In this document: positions 16,613 to 25,839 of the stretch, piece by piece
Layout of the letters: every line of letters begins with the position of its first letter
Numbering within the stretch: position 1 is the stretch's first letter
Assembly (NCBI RefSeq): GCF_900109355.1
Contig: NZ_FOBF01000012.1
Coordinates: forward strand, 208,790-272,789
Reading direction: 5' to 3'
DNA: 64,000 nucleotides
DNA from: Nonomuraea pusilla
Lineage (GTDB): Bacteria > Actinomycetota > Actinomycetes > Streptosporangiales > Streptosporangiaceae
Position numbers and translations under genes: made by a program
Notes under the pieces: model-generated
What the model was told of the DNA's origin: nothing
Seen by the model: only the letters and a program-made list of their open reading frames with translations
The model's database searches: none

Positions 16613-17327
16613 GACCTGGCTGCTGTTCCGCCACCACCTGCGGGTGACCCTGCGGCAGAAGGCCGGCGTCGCCTTCGGCATGATCCAGCCGCTGCTCTTC
16701 CTCGTGCTGTTCGGGCCGATCTTCGCCACCATCGGCACCTGGGAGACGCTGGTCCCCGGCCTGATGGTCCAGCTCGCGCTGATGAGCACGGGCCTCGCCG
16801 GGTTCGGCGTGGTCTTCGAGCGGAGCTCGGGCGTGCTGGAGCGGATGCGCGTCACCCCGGCCTCCCGCCTGGCGCTGCTGCTCGGCCGCGTGCTCGGCAA
16901 CGCCGTCACGATGACCGTCCAGGCGCTGCTGCTGGTCGCCGTCGGCTACGCCTTCGGGCTGCGCGCGCCCGCCGCCGGCCTGCTGGCCGGGCTGGCGCTC
17001 GTCGTCGTGCTCGGCGTGAGCCTGGCCGCGCTGTCGTACGCCGTCGCCCTCACCATCGACGAGAACCTGTTCGCGCCCGTCATGTCCACGGCGGTCGTGC
17101 CGCTGGTCCTGCTGTCGGGCGCGTTCCTGCCCATGTCGATGGCGCCCGGCTGGCTCGACGCGCTCTCGCGCGTCAGCCCGTTCAGGTACACGCTGGAGGC
17201 GCTGCGCGACCTGTTCGCCGGGCACTACGCCACCGGCGCGGTGGCCGCCGGGGCCGCCGTGACGGCCGCCTTCGCCGTGGCCGGCCTGGCCGTCGGCACC
17301 AAGGTGTTCAACCGCGAGAACGCCTGA
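16602..17327 (+). CDS. ABC-2 permease
   Basis: A 241-residue DrrB-like membrane subunit with six predicted helices; the region FLPMSMAPGWLDALSRVSPF is typical of ABC-2 permeases. It partners the ATPase encoded just before it, overlapping by 11 nt, with a GGAGG box inside the upstream gene. The pair probably exports a hydrophobic drug or lipid. A strong hairpin begins 10 nt after the stop. Confidence 0.87.
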   Translation: MARETWLLFRHHLRVTLRQKAGVAFGMIQPLLFLVLFGPIFATIGTWETLVPGLMVQLALMSTGLAGFGVVFERSSGVLERMRVTPASRLALLLGRVLGNAVTMTVQALLLVAVGYAFGLRAPAAGLLAGLALVVVLGVSLAALSYAVALTIDENLFAPVMSTAVVPLVLLSGAFLPMSMAPGWLDALSRVSPFRYTLEALRDLFAGHYATGAVAAGAAVTAAFAVAGLAVGTKVFNRENA

Positions 17328-17336
17328 GCCGCGCGG

Positions 17337-17360
17337 GGGGCGGGCGTGGCGGCCCGCCCC
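17337..17360 (+). terminator. Hairpin terminator after ABC permease
   Basis: Perfect 9-bp stem GGGGCGGGC / GCCCGCCCC with a 6-nt loop, 10 nt after the permease stop. No U-tract. Confidence 0.65.
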
Positions 17361-17446
17361 GTGGGGGCCTTCCGCGCCGGATTCCCGCTCACGTCCTGCC
17401 GCGTCGGGCTTCCGCGCGCCCCGGCGTTTCACTACGGTGAACGACC

Positions 17447-19483
17447 ATGACGCTCCAGGCGAAGCAGGCGGCGGCGGACGGGGAACGCGCTCACTGGCTG
17501 GCGGTGCGGCCGAGGCTCGTCCTCGCCAGCGCCTTCATGCTCTTCCTCGAACTGGCGCTCATCAGGTGGACCGGGTCGAACATCGTCCACCTGAGCTACT
17601 TCACCAACTTCGTCCTGCTCGGCTCGTTCCTGGGCATCGGGCTCGGCTTCCTGCGCGTCGGACGCACGCGCCGGCAGCCCTACTACTCGCCGATCGTCCT
17701 GTTCGTGCTGGTCATGGTGGTGCTGACGTTCCCGGTGACCGTCGACAGGGAGACCGAGGGCGTCCTGTACTGGACGAGCCTGTCCACGAGCGGGCCGCCC
17801 GCCTGGCTGATCCTGCCGGTGATCTTCGGCGCGGCGGCGCTCGTGCTCATGGGGCCCGCCGAGCTGGTCGGCCGCTGCTTCCCGGAGCTGCCGCGCTTGG
17901 AGGCCTACCGCTACGACCTCATCGGCAGCCTCACCGGCATCGCCGCGTTCACCGCGCTGTCGTTCCTCAGCGCCCCGCCGGTGTTCTGGGGGATCGTCGC
18001 CGCCGCCTGCTACGCGGTGCTGCTGACGCCCCGGCCCGCGTCGCTGTACCTCGGGCTGGTGATCGCGCCCGCGCTGGCCGTGGTCGCCCTGCTGCTGGGC
18101 GAGACGCTGACCGCGGGCGCGCTCTGGTCGCCGTACTACAAGGTCACCTACAAGCGGTTCGAGCAGCTCGGCGTGCCCGTCACCGACATCTCGGTCAACG
18201 GCATCCCGCACCAGCAGGCCGTGCCCGCCCACGTCCGCCTGCAGTGGGAGGGCCAGTACGGCCTGCCGTACGAGCGCACCACCAGGCCGCCGAAGGACGT
18301 CCTCATCGTCGGCGCGGGCAGCGGCACCGACGTGGCCATCGCCCTGTCCAAGGGCGCCGCGCACGTCGACGCCGTCGAGATCGACCCGAAACTGCGCGAG
18401 CTGGGCGCCTCGCTCCACCCCGACAGGCCCTACGCCGACCCGCGCGTCACCACCCACATCACCGACGGCCGCGCCTTCCTGGAGCGCACGGACAAGACCT
18501 ACGACCTGATCCTGTTCGCGCTGCCCGACTCGCTCACGCTCGTGTCGGGCGCCAGCTCGCTGCGGCTGGAGAGCTACCTGTTCACCGAGGAGGCCATGCG
18601 GGCCGCCCGCGCGCACCTCAACCCCGGCGGCACGTTCTCGATGTACAACTACTACCGCGAGAGCTGGCTGGTGGACCGCCTGGCCGCCACCATGGAGCGG
18701 GCCTTTGGCCACCGGCCCTGCGTCGACGTCGTCAGCACCGCCGGGCAGCAGGCGGTCATCACCGCGGGGGTCACCGCCGAGGCGCAGCGCTGCGCCTCCG
18801 CCTGGCCGGGCGCCGCGCCCGGCACCCCCGAGCCCACCGGCGACGACCGGCCCTTCCTCTACCTGAAGGACCACACGATCCCGCCGATCTACGTCGTCAC
18901 GCTCGGCCTGATCCTCGTCGTCAGCCTGCTCGCCGTGCGCGTCGTCGCCGGGCCGTACCGGCGGATGCGCCCGTACGCCGACCTGTTCCTGCTGGGCGTG
19001 GCGTTCCTGCTGCTGGAGACCAAGAGCGTCACCGGGTTCGCCCTGCTGTTCGGCACCACCTGGGTGGTCAACGCGGTCGTCTTCGCCGGCGTCCTCGTCG
19101 CGGTGCTCGCCGCCGTCGAGGTGACCCGCCGCTTCCGCGTCCCGCCGCTGCCCGTCATGTACGGCGTCCTGCTCGCCGGCCTGGCGCTCGCCTGGCTCGT
19201 GCCGAACACGTGGCTGCTGTCGCTGCCACTGCCGCTGCGTGCCGTCGCCGCCGTGACCGTGGCCTTCCTGCCGATCTTCGCGGCGAACGTGGTGTTCGCC
19301 AAGCGGTTCGCGGAGACGGCCGACGCCACGACGTCGTTCGGGGCGAACCTGCTCGGCGCCATGGTGGGCGGCTGCCTCGAGTACCTCGCCCTGGTGATCG
19401 GCTACAAGGGGCTGCTCGTCGTGGCCGCCGTGCTCTACGTCGGCGCGTTCCTGCTGCTGCCCCGCAGGGCCGTCGCCGCCTGA
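17447..19483 (+). CDS. Membrane spermidine-synthase-like protein
   Basis: A 678-residue protein with membrane helices at both ends (about 25-220 and 485-675) flanking a spermidine-synthase/methyltransferase Rossmann domain. DVLIVGAGSGTDVAIAL near residue 284 and VDAVEIDPKLRELG near 307 are the nucleotide (SAM or dcSAM) binding motifs, and ITDGRAFLERT the next conserved strand. Members transfer aminopropyl groups, but many membrane-fused forms have no known substrate, and the polyamine-pocket residues cannot be confirmed here. TACGGT ends 8 nt before the ATG, with TTCCGC 17 nt further up and no Shine-Dalgarno, so the gene looks leaderless. Confidence 0.8.
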   Translation: MTLQAKQAAADGERAHWLAVRPRLVLASAFMLFLELALIRWTGSNIVHLSYFTNFVLLGSFLGIGLGFLRVGRTRRQPYYSPIVLFVLVMVVLTFPVTVDRETEGVLYWTSLSTSGPPAWLILPVIFGAAALVLMGPAELVGRCFPELPRLEAYRYDLIGSLTGIAAFTALSFLSAPPVFWGIVAAACYAVLLTPRPASLYLGLVIAPALAVVALLLGETLTAGALWSPYYKVTYKRFEQLGVPVTDISVNGIPHQQAVPAHVRLQWEGQYGLPYERTTRPPKDVLIVGAGSGTDVAIALSKGAAHVDAVEIDPKLRELGASLHPDRPYADPRVTTHITDGRAFLERTDKTYDLILFALPDSLTLVSGASSLRLESYLFTEEAMRAARAHLNPGGTFSMYNYYRESWLVDRLAATMERAFGHRPCVDVVSTAGQQAVITAGVTAEAQRCASAWPGAAPGTPEPTGDDRPFLYLKDHTIPPIYVVTLGLILVVSLLAVRVVAGPYRRMRPYADLFLLGVAFLLLETKSVTGFALLFGTTWVVNAVVFAGVLVAVLAAVEVTRRFRVPPLPVMYGVLLAGLALAWLVPNTWLLSLPLPLRAVAAVTVAFLPIFAANVVFAKRFAETADATTSFGANLLGAMVGGCLEYLALVIGYKGLLVVAAVLYVGAFLLLPRRAVAA

Positions 19484-19508
19484 GCACCGGTCACGGCGTC
19501 CAGGCGGC

Positions 19509-19531
19509 GACCGCCCGGAGTCCGGGCGGTC
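19509..19531. terminator. Bidirectional hairpin terminator
   Basis: Perfect 10-bp stem GACCGCCCGG / CCGGGCGGTC with a 3-nt AGT loop, between the convergent spermidine-synthase-like and LCP genes. It is well placed to stop transcription from both sides. Confidence 0.75.
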
Positions 19532-19538
19532 ACAGGCC

Positions 19539-21233
19539 TCACAGGCCGCACAGCTCCGACAGGGACTTGGCGGCGGCCCGCTGCGTGTTGCGCGTCGGCG
19601 TCTGCGTCGGCGTCGCGGCACGGGTCCTGGTCGGCGTGGCCGAGGGGCCGCCGGCGGTGGTGCCGGGGGAGGCCGTCACGCCGGCCGCCTGCGCCCTGCG
19701 GGCCGGGCGGCCGGAGTCCTCGATCGCCTTCTTCGTGTAGCGGCGGATCTTCATCCAGTCCGGACGGCCCGAGTAGAACTCCGGCGGCACGAACTGCAGG
19801 CTGGTGATCTTGGCGTCCTTGACCTTGACGGCCAGCTCCACCAGCGGCTGCACCAGGTGCTGCGGGATGTTCGTCTGGGCCATGCGCTTGGCCGCACCGG
19901 CGATCTTGGTGAAGTTCGTCAGGATCACGGCGGGGGTGGCCTGCTGGGCGAACGCGCCGATGACGCAGCGCTGGCGCGCCATCCGGGAGAAGTCGTCGCT
20001 GTCGACGCGGGAGCGGCCGTACCACAGGGCCTCCTCGCCCGACAGCTTGCGGTAGCCCGCCTTGATCGTGCCCGCGGTGCCGAAGTGGCCGCCCCACTTG
20101 ACGTCCCGTTCCACCCGGATCTTCAGGCCGCCGATGGCGTCCACCAGGTCGGCGAAGCCGTACATGTTCATCAGGGCGTAGTAGTCGATCTTGAGGTCGA
20201 GCGTGTAGCCGATGGCGTCCATGAGCGCCCGCGCGCCCTTGTTCCTGCCGCCCATGAGCTGCGGGTTGTCGTTGGCGTACTGCCAGACCTCGTTGAGCAG
20301 GCCGCCGTTCGGCAGCTCCGCCATGAAGCCGTTCGGGAACTGCTTGCGCAGCGGCGAGGAGGGCGGGAAGTGCACGTGCTGGAGGTTGCGCGGCAGGCTG
20401 AACAGGACGGTGTCGCCGGTCCTGACGTCCACGCTGGCCACGTTCATGCTGTCGGTCCGCACGCCCGTGCGGTTGCCCGCCGCGTCGCCGCCGATGAGCA
20501 GGAAGTTCACCCGGGTCTTGCCGTTCCACGGGTCCTCGGGGTTCTTCACCGGCTCGTTCGGGGTGTCCGGGTCGGGGGCGGACGGGAAGATGGTGTGGAT
20601 GGTGTCGCGCAGCGTGAGGACCGTGTTGGCGGCCACCGCGAACGGCGACATGACGGCCACGCACAGCACGCCGACGGCGACGCCCGACAGGATCTGGCCC
20701 ATCTGGTTCAGCCGCCGGGGGTTGAGCACCACGTACGACAGCACCACGATCGCGAACCAGGCCAGCCCGAGCGCCGACAGGCCGACGATCGCCGCCACCA
20801 TCATGTTGTCGGCCGCGAACGTGGGGGCCAGCTGCTGCACGCCGTTGACCAGCACGTACGCCAGCGCGGCGAGCAGCAGCACGGCGTACACGGCGAACAG
20901 GACGAGCCCCGTACGGCGGCGCCCGGCCCGCAGGTGTGCGGCGCCGGGCGCGATGACGGACAGCGCGGTCCAGCCGAGGATCCCGGCCGGGGAGAGCGGC
21001 TTGGCGAAGCGGGGCCCGGAGGAGCGGGGCCCGGAGGAGCGGGGCCCGGAGGAGCGGGGCCCGGAGGAGCGGGGCCCGGAGGAGCGGGGCCCCGAGGAGC
21101 GGGACGCGGAGGAGTCCGGCGCGGTGGGGCCGGAGGCGTCCGACGGCGAGGGGCCGGACGCCGGTCGCGGACGGCGGGGCGAGCGCCGTTTCTGCTCTCC
21201 AGGCACGGCGTCAACCCCGTCGCGCTTGCTCAC
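19539..21233 (-). CDS. LytR-CpsA-Psr (LCP) family protein
   Basis: A 564-residue membrane protein of the LCP ligases, which attach teichoic-acid-like or arabinogalactan-type polymers to peptidoglycan. A basic, Ser/Pro-rich tail with SSGPR repeats (1-80) is followed by four membrane helices (about 85-215) and an extracellular LCP domain: VNFLLIGGDAAGNRTGVRTD near 275, DTVLFSLPRNLQ, then LSGEEALWYGRSRVDSDDFS with the pyrophosphate-binding arginines. Four helices instead of one is a recognised actinobacterial variant. The C-terminus ends in Thr/Arg repeats. Start codon is supported by homology of the membrane region only; the repeat-rich tail may be shorter. Confidence 0.9.
   Translation of the reverse strand: MSKRDGVDAVPGEQKRRSPRRPRPASGPSPSDASGPTAPDSSASRSSGPRSSGPRSSGPRSSGPRSSGPRSSGPRFAKPLSPAGILGWTALSVIAPGAAHLRAGRRRTGLVLFAVYAVLLLAALAYVLVNGVQQLAPTFAADNMMVAAIVGLSALGLAWFAIVVLSYVVLNPRRLNQMGQILSGVAVGVLCVAVMSPFAVAANTVLTLRDTIHTIFPSAPDPDTPNEPVKNPEDPWNGKTRVNFLLIGGDAAGNRTGVRTDSMNVASVDVRTGDTVLFSLPRNLQHVHFPPSSPLRKQFPNGFMAELPNGGLLNEVWQYANDNPQLMGGRNKGARALMDAIGYTLDLKIDYYALMNMYGFADLVDAIGGLKIRVERDVKWGGHFGTAGTIKAGYRKLSGEEALWYGRSRVDSDDFSRMARQRCVIGAFAQQATPAVILTNFTKIAGAAKRMAQTNIPQHLVQPLVELAVKVKDAKITSLQFVPPEFYSGRPDWMKIRRYTKKAIEDSGRPARRAQAAGVTASPGTTAGGPSATPTRTRAATPTQTPTRNTQRAAAKSLSELCGL
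21011..21115. repeat. 15-bp in-frame tandem repeat, six to seven copies
   Basis: Unit GGGGCCCGGAGGAGC, five perfect copies, one with a single change, and a diverged seventh, encoding SSGPR repeats in the cytosolic tail of the LCP protein. Confidence 0.85.
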
Positions 21234-21364
21234 ACCGGCTCCTTCACACGCCTACCAGGCAAAACCGTGAGGTCTGCCCCCCGTTGGGCACAAGATTGGC
21301 AGGATTCTAGTCCCCATATATGGACATCAGAGACAACTCCCCAACTTGCGATGAACAGAACTTG

Positions 21365-23239
21365 TCAGGAGGTCGTCGAAGACGGCGCCAGCCAGGTGTT
21401 GCACTGGAAGGTCTTGTTCTTGTCCCAGCCCTGGCGGAACCACAGGTTGTTGTTCCTCGGCGTGCCGTGGTCGCGCGGATAGCCCGGGTAGTCGCCCACC
21501 TGCCCGTAGAACCAGAACAGCCGCGCCCGGTCCGACGTGCCCACCGGGTACGACCCCGCCACCGACCGCATCCACATGCCGCCGAAACAGGTGGCCTGCA
21601 GCTCCAGCTTCCGGCTCAGCGCCAGCTTGGCGTTGCTGCTCGACGTCGCCAGCGTGCCGTTCCACCAGGAGTCCATCAGGCCCGTGATGTTCTGGATGTG
21701 GTGACCGTACTCGTGGGCCATCATGCTGATGATGCCGCCGTGCCAGGAGATGATCTCGCCGTAGCCGCGGGCGTTGCCGTTGCCCCGGGCCATCGCCGAG
21801 GTGGAGGCGTAGATCGTGTTGTTGCGCGGGCAGTAGTACGGCACCATGCTGCCCGCCGACGGGTAGTCGCCGCACGCGCCGCGGCCCCGCCGCGAGGCGA
21901 TCGCGTAGCTCGGCGGGCTGAACGCGATGCCCTGCTTGCGCAGGATCGGCCCCCACGCGCGGTCCATGCACTTGCCCGTCTTCAGGATCAGCGCCTTGAG
22001 CTGGCTGTGGTTGAAGATGTTCGCGCTGCCGGCCGGGCAGTTCAGCCTGGGCAGGCCGCCCGCGCGGTACATCGTGTTGTTCTTCAGGCTGGTGTTCAGC
22101 GTGACCTGGGCCGGCGGGTCCACCGTGGTGTCCTGCGTCGGCTTCTGGGTGGGGGTGTCCGTCTCCTCCTGGGTCGGCTGCTGCGTCGGCCGCCTCGTCG
22201 GCTTGCGGGTCGGGACCGGCTCCTGGCTGTGGCTGTCGTACGGCGAGTACGTGGGGACGGCGACCGGCGTCGTCGTGTCCTGGCCCGCCGAGCTCTTGAA
22301 GACCGCCGCGCCGATGACGATCAGCACGAAGAGCGCCGCGACGCCGCCGAAGACCGCGCCGAGCACGCCCGCCACCCGCCCGCCCGACCGGCGGCGCGGC
22401 GGCTGCGGCCACTGCGGCATGGGGGGAGGCGGCGGCGGGGGCGGTGGGGGCGCCTGCCGGTGCTGGCCGCCGTGGGGCTGCGGGTACTGCGCCCCCTGCT
22501 GGTACGCCCCGCCCTGGGGATGCGGCGGCTGCGGGTAGGCCGGCTGCGGCCGGCCCTGGGGGAGGGTGGGGTGAGGCGGATGGGGCCGGCCCTGATGGAG
22601 GGAGGGCTGGGGCGGGTACGGCTGGCCCTGGGGCTGCGGCGGGTACGGCTGTCCCGGCTGGGGAGGGTACGGCGGGTGTCCCTGCGGGGGAGCCTGCGGG
22701 CCCGGCTGCGCGGGGTGGTGGCCGCCCTGCGACGGCAGGCCAGGATGCGGCCCGCCCTGCGAAGGCCCGCCCGGATGGGGGCCGCCCGGCGAGGGCTGGG
22801 GCGGGTAGGGCTGGGGCGGGTAGGGCCCAGGCGAAGGCTGCGGCGGGTACGGCGCGCCCGGGGAGGGCTGGGCGGAGTAGGGGCCGCCTTGGGAGGGCGG
22901 AGTGGAGTAGGGGCCGCCTTGGGAGGGCGGAGTGGAGTAGGGGCCGCCCGGGGAGGGCTGGGCGGAGTAGGGGCCGCCCTGGGAGGGCGGAGCGGAGTAG
23001 GGGCCGCCCTGGGAGGGTTGCTGCGGATGGGGGACGGCGGCCTGGCCGGGGTGGGGCTGGTACCCGCCCTGGAGGCCCTGCGCCGCGTTCGGGTCGCCGT
23101 GGGGAGGCTGGTGCGGCTGCCCGTCCTGAGGGTCGTGCTGCCGGTCGCCGTAGCCGGGCGGCGGCCAGGGTAACGAGGGGGGCCTCTGCGGCTGTCCGGG
23201 TCCTTGCGGCGGCGGAGGATAATGCCCGTTCCCTGTCAC
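21365..23239 (-). CDS. Proline-rich membrane-anchored neutral zinc metallopeptidase
   Basis: A YpfJ-type neutral zinc metallopeptidase (PF04228), 624 residues. The first 290 or so are a Pro/Gln/Gly/Tyr-rich tail with decapeptide repeats (PSQGGPYSTP), then one membrane helix (GRVAGVLGAVFGGVAALFVL), a Thr/Pro linker, and the catalytic domain with zinc motif HEYGHHIQNITG and a later RKLELQATCFGGMW carrying the third ligand region. The chosen GTG has GAGGGGG 8 nt upstream; the open frame further up is not conserved. The peptidase domain should be extracellular. The substrate is unknown; a neighbouring LCP gene hints at envelope work. Confidence 0.85.
   Translation of the reverse strand: MTGNGHYPPPPQGPGQPQRPPSLPWPPPGYGDRQHDPQDGQPHQPPHGDPNAAQGLQGGYQPHPGQAAVPHPQQPSQGGPYSAPPSQGGPYSAQPSPGGPYSTPPSQGGPYSTPPSQGGPYSAQPSPGAPYPPQPSPGPYPPQPYPPQPSPGGPHPGGPSQGGPHPGLPSQGGHHPAQPGPQAPPQGHPPYPPQPGQPYPPQPQGQPYPPQPSLHQGRPHPPHPTLPQGRPQPAYPQPPHPQGGAYQQGAQYPQPHGGQHRQAPPPPPPPPPPMPQWPQPPRRRSGGRVAGVLGAVFGGVAALFVLIVIGAAVFKSSAGQDTTTPVAVPTYSPYDSHSQEPVPTRKPTRRPTQQPTQEETDTPTQKPTQDTTVDPPAQVTLNTSLKNNTMYRAGGLPRLNCPAGSANIFNHSQLKALILKTGKCMDRAWGPILRKQGIAFSPPSYAIASRRGRGACGDYPSAGSMVPYYCPRNNTIYASTSAMARGNGNARGYGEIISWHGGIISMMAHEYGHHIQNITGLMDSWWNGTLATSSSNAKLALSRKLELQATCFGGMWMRSVAGSYPVGTSDRARLFWFYGQVGDYPGYPRDHGTPRNNNLWFRQGWDKNKTFQCNTWLAPSSTTS
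22857..23022. repeat. 30-bp in-frame repeats
   Basis: Degenerate 30-bp units encoding PSQGGPYS(A/T)P decapeptides in the proline-rich tail of the metallopeptidase; the two units near 22885-22945 are nearly identical. Confidence 0.7.
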
Positions 23240-23428
23240 CGTGTTGCCCCCTCTACCCCGTTGTCCGCGATGCCATGGTTTGCCAGGCGACTTGACGGAC
23301 CTTTGCCAAATTCGGGGCAAAAGCATACTGACGTATCACCCGTCACGGATGTAGCAGTGCTCGGTCACAGTCCGAAATCATTCGAGGTGATCTCGGTTAT
23401 GTCCCGGACCGCGCGGGGGCCCGTGTCC

Positions 23429-23434
23429 TAGCTT
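23429..23434 (+). promoter_or_regulatory. -10 hexamer of a leaderless LysR gene
   Basis: TAGCTT ends 7 nt before the ATG of the LysR gene and no Shine-Dalgarno is present, predicting a leaderless transcript. Confidence 0.4.
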
Positions 23435-23441
23435 CTTTGGC

Positions 23442-24311
23442 ATGAATCTCCAGCAGCTCCGCTACGTGGTCGCGACTGCGGAGCACCGCACCATGACCGA
23501 CGCGGCCAGGTCGCTCTACATCGCGCAGCCCGCGCTGTCCCGCGCGATCCGCGATCTCGAACGCGAGCTCGGCATGACGCTGTTCGCCCGATCCGGCCGC
23601 GGCGTGGTCGTCACCGCGCAGGGCCGCCGGGTGGTCAAACTGGCGCGGGAGGCACTCGAGGCCGTCCACGAGATCGAGGGCCTCGCCACCCACGGCGCCG
23701 CCGCGGAGGCCGAACTGCGCATCGCCTCCACGCCCACCCTGGAACCCGGCCTCGCCGCGCGGCTGCTGCCCGCGTACACGGCCGAGCATCCCGGGGTGCG
23801 CGTGCACATCGTCCGCTGCGACGGCCGCGACGGCGTCGTCAGCGCCATCAGGGACCAGCGGGCCGATCTCGGGCTCACCGACCTGCCCGTCCCCCCTGAC
23901 CTCGTCACCCATCCGCTCGAACGCCAGGAGATCGTCCTGATCTCCCCGCCCGGGCTCGACCTGCCCAGCCCCGTGCCCATGGCGCGGCTGCACGGCATGC
24001 GCCTGGCGCTGCCCCCGAGGGGCACCGCGCGGCGCAGGGAGCTCGACGCGATGTTGGGCAAGTACGGCGTCACGCCGGCGGTCGCGCTCGAGACCGACGA
24101 GCGCCACGGCTGGCTCCAGGCCGCACGCTCCGGGCAGGCGTCGCTGCTGTGGTACCGCGGCATGGCCGAGCAGGCCGTACGCGCGGGCCTCGTCGTCCGG
24201 TCGCTGGACCCCGCGGTGCGTCGCGTCATCGCCGTCGTCCACGCCCGCCGCCGGCTCACCGGCATCGCCCAGGACTTCCTGAGCGCCATCGAGAGGGGGA
24301 GGGCCGCCTGA
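23442..24311 (+). CDS. LysR-family transcriptional regulator
   Basis: A 289-residue LysR regulator. The winged helix is at residues 1-60 (MNLQQLRYVVATAEHRTMTD, then AARSLYIAQPALSRAIRDLE); the effector domain follows from about 88 (AELRIASTPTLEPGLAARLL). Members act as tetramers and usually control a neighbouring gene in response to a small molecule. Here the divergent neighbour is the metallopeptidase, about 200 nt away, and the convergent one is a two-component system, so no target is obvious. The start looks leaderless (TAGCTT-N7-ATG). Confidence 0.88.
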   Translation: MNLQQLRYVVATAEHRTMTDAARSLYIAQPALSRAIRDLERELGMTLFARSGRGVVVTAQGRRVVKLAREALEAVHEIEGLATHGAAAEAELRIASTPTLEPGLAARLLPAYTAEHPGVRVHIVRCDGRDGVVSAIRDQRADLGLTDLPVPPDLVTHPLERQEIVLISPPGLDLPSPVPMARLHGMRLALPPRGTARRRELDAMLGKYGVTPAVALETDERHGWLQAARSGQASLLWYRGMAEQAVRAGLVVRSLDPAVRRVIAVVHARRRLTGIAQDFLSAIERGRAA

Positions 24312-24457
24312 CCTGACCGACGTACGGAACGCTCCACACCCGAGCCCCGCCCGGGACACCCCGGGCCCGCCTCCTCGAAGAACGCACCCGAGGTCCGCGA
24401 CCCCAGCGGACGCCCGGCAGGACCCCGTGATCCCCCCACAGGCGACCGGCACGGCCC

Positions 24458-24475
24458 CCCGCCCAATCGGGCGGG
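24458..24475. terminator. Bidirectional hairpin
   Basis: Stem CCCGCCC / GGGCGGG with loop AATC between the convergent LysR and histidine-kinase genes. The remaining 181 nt of this gap hold other CCCGGG palindromes but no gene. Confidence 0.55.
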
Positions 24476-24492
24476 CAGCACGGCCCGCCGCC

Positions 24493-25839
24493 TCAGCGGG
24501 CGACCGGCAGGCGCACCACCGCGCGCAGGCCGGGCACGGCGTCCTCCAGACACACCGTCCCCCCGTGCGCGCGCACGGTCTCGCGCACGATGGCCAGGCC
24601 GAGGCCGGCCCCGCCCTCATCCCTGCTGCGGCCCGAGTCGAGCCTGGTGAACCGGTTGAACACCCGCTCGCGGTCCTGCTCCGGGATGCCGGGGCCGTCG
24701 TCCGTCACCGTGAGGACGCCGTCGGCGGTCAACGCCACCTCCACCTTCGACGACGTGTGACGCGCCGCGTTGTCCATCAGGTTCGTCAGGACCCGGCTGA
24801 GGTCCAGCGCGTCGCCCCGCACCACCACCGGCTCGCACGCGGTGAGCCGCGCCTCGGCGTACCTGTCGGTCACCTGGCGCACCACCTCGTCGAGCTGCAC
24901 CGGCTCGCGCCTGGCCGGGACCCCTCCGCGCTCGTCCAGCCTGGCGAGCGCGAGCAGGTCCTCGGCCAGGCGCGACAGCCGCATGGTGTCCTCCAGGACG
25001 CCCTCCGCGGTCTCGCTCCAGTCCTGGCCCTCGGGATGGCCGAGGGCCACCTCCAGTTGCAGGCGGATGCTGGCCAGCGGGCTGCGCAGCTCGTGCGCGG
25101 CGTCGGAGACGAGCGCCCGCTGGCGCTGCTCGGCCTCCTCCAGCCTGGCCAGCATGCCGTTCAGCGTGGTGGCCAGCGCGTGCACCTCGTCGTGCGACTG
25201 CGGCACCGGCAGGCGGCGCGACCTGGCCGTGTGCGTGATCTCCGCCGCGCCCGTGCGCAGCGCGGTGATCGGCCGCAGCGTACGCCCGATCATGATCCAG
25301 CTCGCCACCGCGAGCAGCACGATGAGCACCGGCGTCCCGGTGAACAGCACCCGCCCGGCGACGGCCAGGCTCGTCTGGATCTCGCCGACCGGGCGGGCCG
25401 CCACCACCGTCTGGCCGCGGTCGGCCCGCAGCACCATCACCCGCAGCGGCCCGGGGATCGCGTACGGCCGCCCGTCGAGGAACGTCGCCCGGCCCTGCGC
25501 GAGCACCCGCTCCCTCGCCCGGGCGTCCAGCAGCGGCACCAGGCGGTCCGTGCCGTACGTGACGTGCGTGATGCGGCCGGAGGCGTCGATCACCTGCACG
25601 ATCGTGCCGTCGTGGGTGCTGATCGGGCTGGTCAGCGTCCCGGCGTCGGCCTGCACGCGCACCGTCTGAGCCTGTTGCCTCGTGGTGTCGTCCACCGTGT
25701 CGATCAGGGCCCGGTCGAGGACGTTGAGCAGCACCGACGCCGACAGCGCGAGCGCCAGCGCGAGCACCGCCGCCGCGGCCACCGTCAGGCGGAAACGCAG
25801 CCCCTGCCGCCGCCACCACCCGAGTGGTGACTCAGCCAC
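24493..25839 (-). CDS. Sensor histidine kinase
   Basis: A 448-residue membrane kinase. Helix 1 is at about 17-38, an extracellular sensor region at 39-165, helix 2 at about 166-186, then HAMP, a DHp domain with phospho-acceptor H249 (SDAAHELRSPLASIR), and a HATPase domain with N-box NLMDNAARHTSS, DDGPGIPEQD and GGAGLGLAIVRE. It phosphorylates the response regulator encoded immediately upstream, whose stop lies inside its first codons (8-nt overlap; GTG start). The signal is unknown. Phased CTGAGA boxes near the response-regulator gene point to autoregulation. Confidence 0.93.
   Translation of the reverse strand: MAESPLGWWRRQGLRFRLTVAAAAVLALALALSASVLLNVLDRALIDTVDDTTRQQAQTVRVQADAGTLTSPISTHDGTIVQVIDASGRITHVTYGTDRLVPLLDARARERVLAQGRATFLDGRPYAIPGPLRVMVLRADRGQTVVAARPVGEIQTSLAVAGRVLFTGTPVLIVLLAVASWIMIGRTLRPITALRTGAAEITHTARSRRLPVPQSHDEVHALATTLNGMLARLEEAEQRQRALVSDAAHELRSPLASIRLQLEVALGHPEGQDWSETAEGVLEDTMRLSRLAEDLLALARLDERGGVPARREPVQLDEVVRQVTDRYAEARLTACEPVVVRGDALDLSRVLTNLMDNAARHTSSKVEVALTADGVLTVTDDGPGIPEQDRERVFNRFTRLDSGRSRDEGGAGLGLAIVRETVRAHGGTVCLEDAVPGLRAVVRLPVAR

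Noticed and set aside
17432..19621. 729-residue minus-strand open frame
   Set aside because: Antisense to the spermidine-synthase-like gene; composition is typical of shadow frames (Gly/Gln/Arg/Asp) and no motif is seen.
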